Part shown: in pieces, positions 44,561 to 52,107 of the stretch
Numbering within the stretch: the stretch's first letter is position 1
Layout of the letters: every line of letters begins with the position of its first letter
DNA from: Thalassobellus citreus
GTDB lineage: Bacteria > Bacteroidota > Bacteroidia > Flavobacteriales > Flavobacteriaceae
DNA length: 64,000 nt
Direction of reading: 5' to 3'
Assembly (NCBI RefSeq): GCF_044385915.1
Contig: NZ_JBISCC010000127.1
Span: 186,001 to 250,000, forward strand
The notes under the pieces: generated by a model
The model's input: only the letters and a program-made list of their open reading frames with translations
Database searches by the model: none
What the model was told of the DNA's origin: nothing
Position numbers and translations under genes: made by a program

Positions 44561-45132
44561 TGGATTTTTATTTAGAACTTATAGCTGTAATACTAGGTTT
44601 AGCTTATTTGTTTTTTTTAATTAAAGAACATATTATTTGTTGGCTATTTGGCGTATTAGGATCGCTAATTAGTATTTTTTTGTTTTATAGAACGGGCTTA
44701 TATGCCGAATCTATTTTATACATCTATTATGTTATTATTGGTGTTTATGGTTTTGTTTATTGGAAAAAAGCCATTCAAGAAAACAACGAATTTAAAGTAA
44801 CAGATTTTTCAATAAGCACCTATTTGTATTTAATTATTTTAGGAGAAGTATTGGCTATTATTTTAGGCTATTGTTTTGATAATTATACCGATGCTAAAAT
44901 GCCTTATTTAGATGCACAAACAACTGTTTTTAGTTTTATAGCTAGTTATTTAGAAGCTAAAAAAAAGCTTGGAGCTTGGAAATTTTGGATTGTTATAAAT
45001 TTTGTAACCATTGCCTTGTATTTTAATAGAGACTTAAGTCTTTATACAGGTTTAACAGTTATTTATACCGTATTTTCATTTGTAGGTTATAAGAAGTGGA
45101 AAAAGAAAATGGCTAATCAAACAGAAGGATGA
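44560..45132 (+). CDS. pnuT: PnuT-like thiamine transporter (PnuC family)
   Basis: This 190-residue membrane protein of the PnuC family has about seven helices. Matching motifs are LFGVLGSLISIFLFYRTGLYAESILYIYYVIIGVYGFVYWKK, YLDAQTTVFSFIASYLEAKKKLGAWKFWIVINF and FSFVGYKKWKKK. The gene overlaps the oxygenase stop by one base (TAATG), so it is translationally coupled and lies under the TPP riboswitch. That context marks it as the inner-membrane thiamine facilitator PnuT rather than a nicotinamide riboside carrier. No thiamine kinase or pyrophosphokinase follows. Confidence 0.88.
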   Translation: MDFYLELIAVILGLAYLFFLIKEHIICWLFGVLGSLISIFLFYRTGLYAESILYIYYVIIGVYGFVYWKKAIQENNEFKVTDFSISTYLYLIILGEVLAIILGYCFDNYTDAKMPYLDAQTTVFSFIASYLEAKKKLGAWKFWIVINFVTIALYFNRDLSLYTGLTVIYTVFSFVGYKKWKKKMANQTEG

Positions 45133-45141
45133 TTCGCTTTT

Positions 45142-45579
45142 TTAATTGTTAAAAACTCTAATAATACTGCCAGCAACTTCAACACGATAGGGTTTTAAAG
45201 TATAGCCTCCAGTAGTGCCTTCTCTCATTGACCCTGTTAAAATATCGTAACTATTGCCATCATCACAACCACAAGTAGCAATAACTCCCTCAACATTTAA
45301 TTTAGAACATGAGCTAGGAACATGGTTAGGGTCTGTTAATTCAAAGGCTGAATATTGATTTCCGCCAATATAATAAAGGACAATACCTTTTAAACCATAC
45401 GAATTTAGAATTACATGATTGCCTGAAAATTGAAGCTGACTATATTCTGGTAAATTAATATTTACTAAGTTACCAGTATTAAAATTAATATTAGGAATAT
45501 AAGGATTTGGTTTAATATCATCATTCTTGCTACAAGCAACTAAAACGAAAAGGCTAAACGTAAGTAAAATAGATTTCAT
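45142..45579 (-). CDS. Small lipoprotein with degenerate Rieske-like domain
   Basis: This is a 145-residue lipoprotein. The start is ATG at 45579 (MKSILLTFSLFVLVACSKNDD), which gives a proper lipobox at Cys16; the longer frame from 45654 adds an unlikely basic leader. The second half resembles a Rieske 2Fe-2S fold (NHVPSSCSKLNVEGVIATCG, CDDGNSYDILTGS, LKPYRVEVAGSIIRVF). The expected CxH and CxxH ligand pairs are not intact, because the second motif reads CGCDDG with no His. It may bind another metal or nothing. It converges on the pnuT gene. Confidence 0.6.
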   Translation of the reverse strand: MKSILLTFSLFVLVACSKNDDIKPNPYIPNINFNTGNLVNINLPEYSQLQFSGNHVILNSYGLKGIVLYYIGGNQYSAFELTDPNHVPSSCSKLNVEGVIATCGCDDGNSYDILTGSMREGTTGGYTLKPYRVEVAGSIIRVFNN

Positions 45580-45724
45580 AAGACTTAAAAATATGATTTG
45601 CAATTTACAACAAAAAGTAAACTGAGTTGTTTTTTTTGTATATTTGTTATTCAATCTCGTTTATACGGGATTTTTTTTATGCTGGACTCGTTCAGCATTT
45701 TATTATTAAATAAACGATGAAGTT

Positions 45725-46198
45725 ATGAGTAAAGTATCATACTATACACCAGAAGGATTAAAAAAATTAAGAGAAGAGCTTAAGCAGCTAAAAGATATAG
45801 AACGTGTAAAGGCTTCAAGAGCTATTGCAGAAGCAAGAGATAAAGGTGATTTAAGTGAAAATGCCGAATATGATGCAGCCAAAGAAGCACAAGGAATGTT
45901 AGAAATGCGTATTTCTAAACTTGAAGATGCTTTAGCAGGTGCCCGTGTTATTGATGAATCTCAAATGGATACGTCTAAAATATTAGTATTATCTAAGGTG
46001 AAAATAAAAAACCAAACCAATGGTATGGAAATGAACTATACGTTGGTTGCTGATGGTGAGGCGGATTTGGCAACAGGAAAAATTTCTGTAAACTCTCCTA
46101 TTGGTAAAGGCTTGTTAGGAAAATCTGTTGGAGATGTTGCCGAAATTCAAGTGCCAAATGGAGTAATGAAATTTGATATTGTTGAAATTTCTAGATAA
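45725..46198 (+). CDS. greA: Transcription elongation factor GreA
   Basis: This 157-residue factor rescues backtracked RNA polymerase by stimulating transcript cleavage. The N-terminal coiled coil (GLKKLREELKQLKDIERVKA) carries the acidic tip in ARDKGDLSENAEYDAAKEAQ. The C-terminal FKBP-like domain ends VGDVAEIQVPNGVMKFDIVEI. A TATATTTG box at 45639-45646 may be its -7 element. A terminator lies about 50 bases after the stop. Confidence 0.97.
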   Translation: MSKVSYYTPEGLKKLREELKQLKDIERVKASRAIAEARDKGDLSENAEYDAAKEAQGMLEMRISKLEDALAGARVIDESQMDTSKILVLSKVKIKNQTNGMEMNYTLVADGEADLATGKISVNSPIGKGLLGKSVGDVAEIQVPNGVMKFDIVEISR

Positions 46199-46203
46199 TG
46201 ATC

Positions 46204-46223
46204 ATTCCTGTGTAGGCAGGATC
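46204..46223. repeat. Degenerate ATTCCTG/CAGGAT hairpin repeat after greA
   Basis: An imperfect copy of the ATTCCTGC-N4-GCAGGAAT family, 5 bases beyond the greA stop. Confidence 0.6.
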
Positions 46224-46250
46224 TATTTAAATATCATAAAATTCTAATTA

Positions 46251-46282
46251 AGATTCCTAATTAATATTATTAGGAATCTTTT
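46251..46282 (+). terminator. Terminator downstream of greA
   Basis: AGATTCCTAAT pairs with ATTAGGAATCT (11 bases) around a 7-base AT loop, followed by TTT. Confidence 0.8.
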
Positions 46283-46315
46283 ATATTTACAGCTATTCTA
46301 ACCCTCAACTTAATT

Positions 46316-46705
46316 ATGGCTTCAATTTTTACAAAAATAGTTAATGGCGAAATTCCTTGTTATAAAATTGCCGAAACTGATGATTTTTTAGCATTCTTAG
46401 ATGTTAACCCAAATAGTAAAGGACATACACTTTGTATTCCTAAAAAGGAAGTTGATAAAATTTTCGATCTAGATGAAACTACTTATAATGGACTTATGAG
46501 TTTTTCTAGAAAGGTTGCCATTGCTATTGAAAAAGCAATTCCTTGTGATAGAGTTGGAGTTACTGTAATTGGTTTAGAAGTACCACATGCGCACGTACAT
46601 TTAATTCCGTTACATACTATGGAGGATGCTCGTTTTATTAAAAAAGAAACGTTGACTGTAGAAGAATTTAAAGCTACAGCTGAAGCAATAAATGCGCAAT
46701 TATAA
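46316..46705 (+). CDS. HIT family nucleotide-binding protein
   Basis: This is a 129-residue histidine-triad hydrolase of the HinT/Hit group, which splits nucleoside phosphoramidates or related adenylated compounds. The catalytic motif HAHVHLIPL lies at about residues 96-104. The N-terminal FTKIVNGEIPCYKIAETD and the phrases FLDVNPNSKGHTLCIPK are typical. The gene is short and stands alone after the greA terminator. The physiological substrate is unknown. Confidence 0.93.
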   Translation: MASIFTKIVNGEIPCYKIAETDDFLAFLDVNPNSKGHTLCIPKKEVDKIFDLDETTYNGLMSFSRKVAIAIEKAIPCDRVGVTVIGLEVPHAHVHLIPLHTMEDARFIKKETLTVEEFKATAEAINAQL

Positions 46706-46752
46706 GTTTGTGTAAAGTATTATAGCTATAGTTGTTAAAATAATTACTGTAA

Positions 46753-47046
46753 CTATAATGCTAATAATAACATTTTCTTTAAAAAGGTAGATGCTTTTTT
46801 AGGAATGAATGCTTTTTTTTGATATGCAACTACACGTTCAATATCATCAGTCCATTGTACAGGATAAATACTAGTATTACAAGTTCTACAGTCAATTTCA
46901 TGTTTAACTTCGGTAGTAATCGATTTCTTAAATTTAGTTTCAATAAATCGCTGTTTAAAGCTTAATATCAAGCCTTCTTTACTATAGCATTCGGGGCAAT
47001 TGTTTTTTAAATGAACTTCTTTTATAAGTATAAGCTTATCTTGCAT
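46753..47046 (-). CDS. Zinc-ribbon protein with probable -1 frameshift into a membrane tail
   Basis: The zero frame gives 97 residues with two Cys pairs, NNCPECYS and IDCRTCNTS, forming a likely zinc ribbon, followed by WTDDIERVVAYQKKA. It stops soon after STFLKKM. At 46777-46783 (minus strand) the sequence reads T TTA AAG, a canonical -1 slippery heptamer. Shifting there continues as KENVIISIIVTVIILTTIAI and so on to a stop at 46700, adding a complete membrane helix. So the full product may be tail-anchored, or the gene carries a one-base indel. It starts inside the end of the kinase gene upstream (11-base overlap). Function is unknown. Confidence 0.65.
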   Translation of the reverse strand: MQDKLILIKEVHLKNNCPECYSKEGLILSFKQRFIETKFKKSITTEVKHEIDCRTCNTSIYPVQWTDDIERVVAYQKKAFIPKKASTFLKKMLLLAL

Positions 47047-48202
47047 GATCTATAGCGCGTTTTAAGGCAATTTGTATGGTGGTACCTTTTCCTATTTCAG
47101 ATTGTAAAACTTTTATTTTACCATCATGAAAATCTTCAATAATACGTTTTGTAAGCGATAATCCTAAGCCCCAACCTCGTTTTTTTGTGGTATAACCCGT
47201 GTCAAATATTCTATTAAAATCTTTTTTAAGAATACCTTTTCCTGTATCGCTAACACTTACTTTTATATTGTTTTCTAGTTGCGAAATTTCTACGGTAAGT
47301 TTGCCACGACCTTTCATAGCATCAATAGCATTTTTTACTAAGTTTTCAATGGTCCAACTATATAGTTGCTTATTAAGGTTTACAATAATATCACCTTCGG
47401 GTATTATAATTTTAAAATCTACTAGCTTAGAAGATCTCGATTTTAAATAATCATAGGAGTTTATAGTTTCTTCAATAATATTTAATGGTTCTAAAACAGG
47501 AATGGAGCCAATTTTACTAAAACGTTCCGTAATAGTTTGTAGCCTGTCTATATCTTTTTCCATTTCAATAATATAATCTGGATCTACATTTTCTGTTTTT
47601 AAAATTTCTGTCCATCCAATTAAAGAAGATAAAGGAGTGCCAATTTGATGCGCTGTTTCTTTTGCCATACCAGACCAAAGTTTATTTTGGATGGCATTTT
47701 TATTGCTACTGTAAAAAAAGAAGATAACGGCACCAAATAAAAATACAATAAGAAGTAGTGCTAATGGATAATATTTTAGCTTGTTTAAAAGCGGTGAGTT
47801 TCCATAGTACATTGTACTAATAAGTTTGCCATCAAATTTAACTTCAATAGGGTTGTTCTCTTTTTCAAATTTTAAAATTAATTTTTTAATATATAAAGAG
47901 TCTTTTGTTTTTTTAGTGTCAATATTATTAAAATCAATGCTTCCATCTACATTAACCATAATCATAGGGGTCGTTTTATTACTCGTAATTACCTTTAAAG
48001 GTAAATTACCCATGTTGCTGTTAAGGTTATCAGTTTTTAGTAAATCACTTTGAGCGAACGACCAATTTTCCATTTTAATACGCTCTTCATCTTTAAAATG
48101 TTGAAAAAACTCATAAGTTTTCCACAAAATTAGCGTCACAATAATAAAAGATGCTATTATTATTATCCATCGAAATACATTGCTGTTTTTGGTCAAAATC
48201 AT
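47036..48202 (-). CDS. Sensor histidine kinase
   Basis: This is a 388-residue two-helix membrane kinase. The helices at about residues 11-28 and 146-164 flank a periplasmic domain of about 115 residues. The kinase core has a variant phospho-acceptor motif AKETAHQIGTPLSSLIGW (H185), in which the usual SHE is replaced by AHQ. The HATPase domain has NLVKNAIDAM, DTGKGI and GWGLGLSL. No response regulator is adjacent. The downstream zinc-ribbon gene overlaps it by 11 bases, suggesting the two are expressed together. Confidence 0.9.
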   Translation of the reverse strand: MILTKNSNVFRWIIIIASFIIVTLILWKTYEFFQHFKDEERIKMENWSFAQSDLLKTDNLNSNMGNLPLKVITSNKTTPMIMVNVDGSIDFNNIDTKKTKDSLYIKKLILKFEKENNPIEVKFDGKLISTMYYGNSPLLNKLKYYPLALLLIVFLFGAVIFFFYSSNKNAIQNKLWSGMAKETAHQIGTPLSSLIGWTEILKTENVDPDYIIEMEKDIDRLQTITERFSKIGSIPVLEPLNIIEETINSYDYLKSRSSKLVDFKIIIPEGDIIVNLNKQLYSWTIENLVKNAIDAMKGRGKLTVEISQLENNIKVSVSDTGKGILKKDFNRIFDTGYTTKKRGWGLGLSLTKRIIEDFHDGKIKVLQSEIGKGTTIQIALKRAIDHAR

Positions 48203-48507
48203 GGCAGAATTAATTAATTATGTAATATAATGTAAATCTGTTAATATTATTGTTCAAGTTGTTAGTAAATCAGTTTTTAGTTGAAGAACATAATAGTTAC
48301 ATTTGTTCAAAATAAAAAAGTTTAATAACCTTATTAGGTGTAAAAACCTTGTGTGTTAGTTAAATAGACGGTTTTATTTGGTTCAGGTTTACTAATTTTA
48401 TTTTTTTTACTTGTAGTTTTTGTTCAGTTTAAATACAAACTGAATAATATTATTAAGTTGAAAAAAGTTAATTTTAAAATAGTATTAATAGATATAAATA
48501 GGAATAA
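48203..48507. other. Divergent intergenic region
   Basis: A 305-base AT-rich gap between the histidine kinase and DUF3127 genes. It must carry both promoters. I see no convincing -7 box, hairpin or reading frame. Confidence 0.4.
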
Positions 48508-48885
48508 ATGGAAGTTCAAGGAAGAATTAAAATGGTAGGAGAAACTCAAACTTTTGGTAGTAATGGGTTTAGAAAAAGAGAAGTTGTTGTAACAACAGAA
48601 GAACAATACCCACAACATATAATGGTGGAGTTTGTACAAGATAAAACTGAGTTGTTGAATAGCTATAAAGAAGGACAACAAGTAAAAATAAGTATCAATT
48701 TAAGAGGTAGAGAATGGGTTAATCCACAAGGAGAAACTAAATATTTTAATTCTATACAAGGATGGAGAATTGAAGCATTACAAGCTGAAGCTTCTGGAGG
48801 AAATATGCCACCAGTACCACCAGCAGATGCTTTTGAACCAGCAGGCGATTTAAAAGAAGACGATCACGACGATTTACCGTTTTAA
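48508..48885 (+). CDS. DUF3127 protein with SSB-like acidic C-terminus
   Basis: This is a 125-residue protein of the DUF3127 family, with a predicted OB-like beta barrel (EVQGRIKMVGETQTFGSNGF, QQVKISINLRGREWVNPQGE, WRIEALQ). A Pro-rich linker leads to the tip DDHDDLPF. That tip is nearly identical to the end of the SSB encoded at 15892 (ENDDLPF), the docking peptide for DNA-repair and replication partners. It is therefore likely to be a nucleic-acid-binding protein sharing SSB's partners. Family function is not established. Confidence 0.8.
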   Translation: MEVQGRIKMVGETQTFGSNGFRKREVVVTTEEQYPQHIMVEFVQDKTELLNSYKEGQQVKISINLRGREWVNPQGETKYFNSIQGWRIEALQAEASGGNMPPVPPADAFEPAGDLKEDDHDDLPF

Positions 48886-48976
48886 TAAATACGACACAAG
48901 AATTCCTTCACTAATTTGAGGGAAGGTGGATTTTTTGATTTCTTAAAGAATCCAAAACCGTAAGGGTCTAAAATTT

Positions 48977-49010
48977 AACCTCAATATTTTATAAAATGTT
49001 GAGGTTTTTT
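48977..49010 (+). terminator. Terminator after the DUF3127 gene
   Basis: AACCTCAATATTTTA pairs with TAAAATGTTGAGGTT (one mismatch), followed by TTTT. It ends 12 bases before the aat start. Confidence 0.82.
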
Positions 49011-49021
49011 ACTTTTAAAAG

Positions 49022-49645
49022 ATGCATTATTTAACAAAAAACATATGGTTTCCAGATGTAAATGAAGCTACTGAAGATGGTATACTAGCTATTGGAGGCG
49101 ATTTATCTGTAGAACGTTTATTGTTGGCTTATAAATCTGGCATTTTTCCTTGGTTTGAAACAGAAGTGCCAATTTTATGGTGGTCTCCAAATCCGCGTTT
49201 TGTATTGTTTCCAGAGAAATTGAAAGTCTCGAAAAGTATGAGACAGGTATTGCGTAATAAAGATTTTACAGTAACGGTTAATAAAGCTTTTAAAAGGGTT
49301 ATAGAAGAATGTTCTATAGCTAAAAGAGATGGGCAAGCCGGTACTTGGATAACCAAAGATATGATTGATGCTTATGTGAAATTACACGAATTAGGCTATG
49401 CCAAATCTGTCGAGGTTTGGAGAAACGATACACTTGTTGGCGGGCTTTATGGCATTGATTTAGGTAACCAAGTTTTTTGTGGTGAAAGTATGTTTGCTAA
49501 AGTGAGTAATGCTAGCAAAGTGGGGTTTATAACGTTTATTCAAAACAGCAATTATAAACTTATTGATTGCCAAGTGTACACTAATCATTTAGAAAGCTTA
49601 GGTGCTGAGGAGATTTCTAGAGAAGCTTTTTTAGAGTATTTATAA
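49022..49645 (+). CDS. aat: Leucyl/phenylalanyl-tRNA-protein transferase
   Basis: This 207-residue N-end-rule enzyme adds Leu or Phe to proteins with basic N-termini and marks them for ClpAP or ClpS-dependent decay. Family phrases are FPDVNEATEDGILAIGGDLS, YKSGIFPWF, WWSPNPRFVLFPEKLKVSKSM, GTWITKDMIDAY, HELGYAKSVEVW, GGLYGIDLGNQVFCGESMFA and QVYTNHLESLGAE. Length fits. Its end overlaps the convergent mocR gene by 6 bases. Confidence 0.95.
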   Translation: MHYLTKNIWFPDVNEATEDGILAIGGDLSVERLLLAYKSGIFPWFETEVPILWWSPNPRFVLFPEKLKVSKSMRQVLRNKDFTVTVNKAFKRVIEECSIAKRDGQAGTWITKDMIDAYVKLHELGYAKSVEVWRNDTLVGGLYGIDLGNQVFCGESMFAKVSNASKVGFITFIQNSNYKLIDCQVYTNHLESLGAEEISREAFLEYL

Positions 49646-51136
49646 ATTCAGCAAGTTGTTTTCTACAATTTCCATAGTTGCTTTTAAGCGTTTTATAAAC
49701 TCATGAATTTCGGTGTCGTTGTATGTGGCAAAACCAATTCTAATAGAATTATGTTTACTATTTGCCATATCATAACGTTTCCAATCAGGAATAATTAATT
49801 TTTCTTGTAAAGCTATTTTAGTTACTGTTTCCCAAGAATATTTTTTGTCAAGAGTTAGCCAAATAGCCATGCCTCCTTTGGGAATTTCAAATGAAAAGTA
49901 GTTGCTTAATTCTGTTTTTAAAAGACTACAAAATAGGTCGCGTCTTGCTTTGTAAATTTTAACCACTTTTTTAATATGTCTATCTAAACTTCCGTCCTTT
50001 ATAAAACTAGAAAATGCCAATTCTAATAAAGCGTCACCTTGTCTATCTATAAATCGACGTAGTTTTGCACATTCATCAACAAATTCTTTAGAAGCTATTA
50101 AATATCCAACTCTAAATACAGGAGCTACAGCTTTACAAACAGATCCTACGTAAATAACATTACTATTTTTATCATGACTTGCCAGTGGCAAAATAGGTGC
50201 GTGATTATAATGAAAATCATAATCATAATCGTCTTCAATAATAGCGAATTGATACGTTTTAGCTAAGTTTAAAAGGTGTAAACGCCGTTCAGCTGATAAT
50301 GTTGCTGTTGTAGGATGGTGGTGATGCGGTGTTGTATAAATAGCCTTTATGTTGTGTTTTTTACAAAGTAACTCAATAGCCTTGGTGTCTATACCATCTT
50401 TATCAACGGTAACCCTTAAAAGTTTTGCCCCAGCAAATTGGAAAGTTGTATCTGAAGCACTGTAATTAGTTTCTCCAATAATTACATATTCGTTGTTAGA
50501 AATTAATAATTGTGACGCCAAAAACATGCCCATTTGGCTACCTCTCGTAATTATAATATTATCTTTTGTAATATGTAATCCTCTCGTTTCATTTAAATAG
50601 CTTACTAAAGTGTTTCTTAATTGGGAGTTTCCGTAAGTGGTACCATAGCTCAAATGGTTTACAATACTTTTTTTACCAGCCCACCTTCGGTATAACACAG
50701 CAATTTCGTCTACTGGAGCTAATCGTGCATCAGAAACACCATCGTTTGCATACATGAAACTGTCTTCTGAAAATTCAGGAAATGTTCTATTTAAAATAGT
50801 GTGTTTCTCAAAAGAAAAGCCTGCTTTATTTTTTTCTTCTACTGTTTCTAGTTTGCCTAATGGTTGTTGTTGAAGCAATGGTAAATTGGCATTTACAAAA
50901 GTACCTTTTTTAGGTACTGTTTTTATCCAACCTTGTAACGTTAATTCTTCATAACAGGCTACTATTGTTTTTCTGTGTAAACCAATTAGTTCAGATAATA
51001 ATCTACTGCTAGGTAATTTCGTTTTAGGAGCAAGAGTACCTTGTTTTATTAATGCTATAAATTGATTTGTTAATTGAATAAATAAGGGTTGTTTACTTTT
51101 TCTATTTATAGTAATAATTGTTTTATAAGGAATCAT
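49640..51136 (-). CDS. MocR/PdxR-type GntR regulator with aminotransferase-like domain
   Basis: This 498-residue regulator has an N-terminal GntR winged helix (PLFIQLTNQFIALIKQGTLAPKTKLPSSRLLSELIGLHRKTIVACYEELTLQGW). It is fused to a class I aminotransferase-like domain with a PLP-lysine region NVIYVGSVCKAVAPVFRVGY and the phrase IIEDDYDYDFHY. MocR proteins sense PLP or a related compound. It is divergent from a pyridoxamine-5'-phosphate-oxidase-family gene 83 bases away, with paired direct repeats in between. Control of that neighbour, and of itself, is the natural reading. Confidence 0.9.
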   Translation of the reverse strand: MIPYKTIITINRKSKQPLFIQLTNQFIALIKQGTLAPKTKLPSSRLLSELIGLHRKTIVACYEELTLQGWIKTVPKKGTFVNANLPLLQQQPLGKLETVEEKNKAGFSFEKHTILNRTFPEFSEDSFMYANDGVSDARLAPVDEIAVLYRRWAGKKSIVNHLSYGTTYGNSQLRNTLVSYLNETRGLHITKDNIIITRGSQMGMFLASQLLISNNEYVIIGETNYSASDTTFQFAGAKLLRVTVDKDGIDTKAIELLCKKHNIKAIYTTPHHHHPTTATLSAERRLHLLNLAKTYQFAIIEDDYDYDFHYNHAPILPLASHDKNSNVIYVGSVCKAVAPVFRVGYLIASKEFVDECAKLRRFIDRQGDALLELAFSSFIKDGSLDRHIKKVVKIYKARRDLFCSLLKTELSNYFSFEIPKGGMAIWLTLDKKYSWETVTKIALQEKLIIPDWKRYDMANSKHNSIRIGFATYNDTEIHEFIKRLKATMEIVENNLLNL

Positions 51137-51182
51137 ATCTGGACTATTTGTAAAGTTAAATCTGGATGATTTAAACAGTCCA
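51137..51182. promoter_or_regulatory. Probable MocR operator: direct repeats plus inverted half-site
   Basis: ATCTGGACTATTT at 51137 and ATCTGGATGATTT at 51160 are direct repeats 23 bases apart, about two helical turns. TGGACT at 51140 also pairs with AGTCCA at 51177. MocR regulators commonly bind direct repeats in the space between themselves and their target gene. Confidence 0.6.
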
Positions 51183-51219
51183 TAAAGTTATTAATTTTAT
51201 CCTTTTAAAATGAAAAATC

Positions 51220-51882
51220 ATGAAAGAATACAAGATTTCAGAATTAAACAAAGTAAAAAGAGGAGCAAATAGAGCAACCTATGATGTTGAAAAAATAAAC
51301 AACATTCTCGATGCCGGATTTGTAGGATACGTTAGTTATGTTTTTAATAATAAAGCGATAACAATACCTATGGCTTATGGCAGAATTGAAAATAAAATTT
51401 ATTTGCACGGGTCACGAAAAAACAGAATGTTATTGGCTTTATTAGAAAATAAGGAAGCAAGTATGACGGTGATGCATTTAGACGGATTGGTTTTAGCACG
51501 TTCTGGTTTTCATCATTCAGTAAACTATCGGTCTGTAACTATATTTGGATCGGTAGTTCAAGTTGATAATCCAACATTAAAAGAAAAAGCATTAAAGCAA
51601 GTTGTAGATCAAATGATTCCAGGAAGATGGGAGAGTTTGCGTCCTATGAACGACAAAGAATTTAATGGGACACTTGTGGTTGAAATGATCATAGAAACGG
51701 CTTCTGCTAAAATTAGAGATGTTGGAGCTAAGGACGAAAAAGCTGATTTAGATTTTCCAGTTTGGGCAGGTATTATACCTATAAAACAAATTGCAGAACC
51801 ACCAATTCCAGATTCTTTATTAGCAGATGCTATTGAAACACCAAAGCATGTTTTGGATTATTACGAACAGCATAAATTATAA
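51220..51882 (+). CDS. Pyridoxamine 5'-phosphate oxidase family flavoprotein
   Basis: This is a 220-residue split-barrel FMN-binding protein of the PNPOx-like family. Phrases such as LDAGFVGYVSYVFNNKAITIPMAYGRIENKIYLHGSRKNRML, SMTVMHLDGLVLARSGFHHSVNYRSVTIFG and DFPVWAGIIPI are typical of the nitroimidazole-resistance/PNPOx-related branch rather than true PdxH. The activity may be a flavin- or haem-dependent reduction. The divergent MocR regulator links it to vitamin B6 sensing. The substrate is not known. Confidence 0.85.
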   Translation: MKEYKISELNKVKRGANRATYDVEKINNILDAGFVGYVSYVFNNKAITIPMAYGRIENKIYLHGSRKNRMLLALLENKEASMTVMHLDGLVLARSGFHHSVNYRSVTIFGSVVQVDNPTLKEKALKQVVDQMIPGRWESLRPMNDKEFNGTLVVEMIIETASAKIRDVGAKDEKADLDFPVWAGIIPIKQIAEPPIPDSLLADAIETPKHVLDYYEQHKL

Positions 51883-52107
51883 GTAAAGCTGCTTGAAAAC
51901 AAGTTGATGATTAAATTAATTCTGAAAATTTCAGAAAAATGGATGTTTTATAGCTGTTTATAAAACATATTAGTTAGTGTTTGTAAATAAGTGATTTGCT
52001 AAGATTTAATGTGTAAATTTTGATTATGTTAAAAATTAAACTAGTTTAGTTTGAGTTATTTAAAACCAAGTAAGTGCGTTTTGAGTATTTAAATAAAATA
52101 TAGCTGA

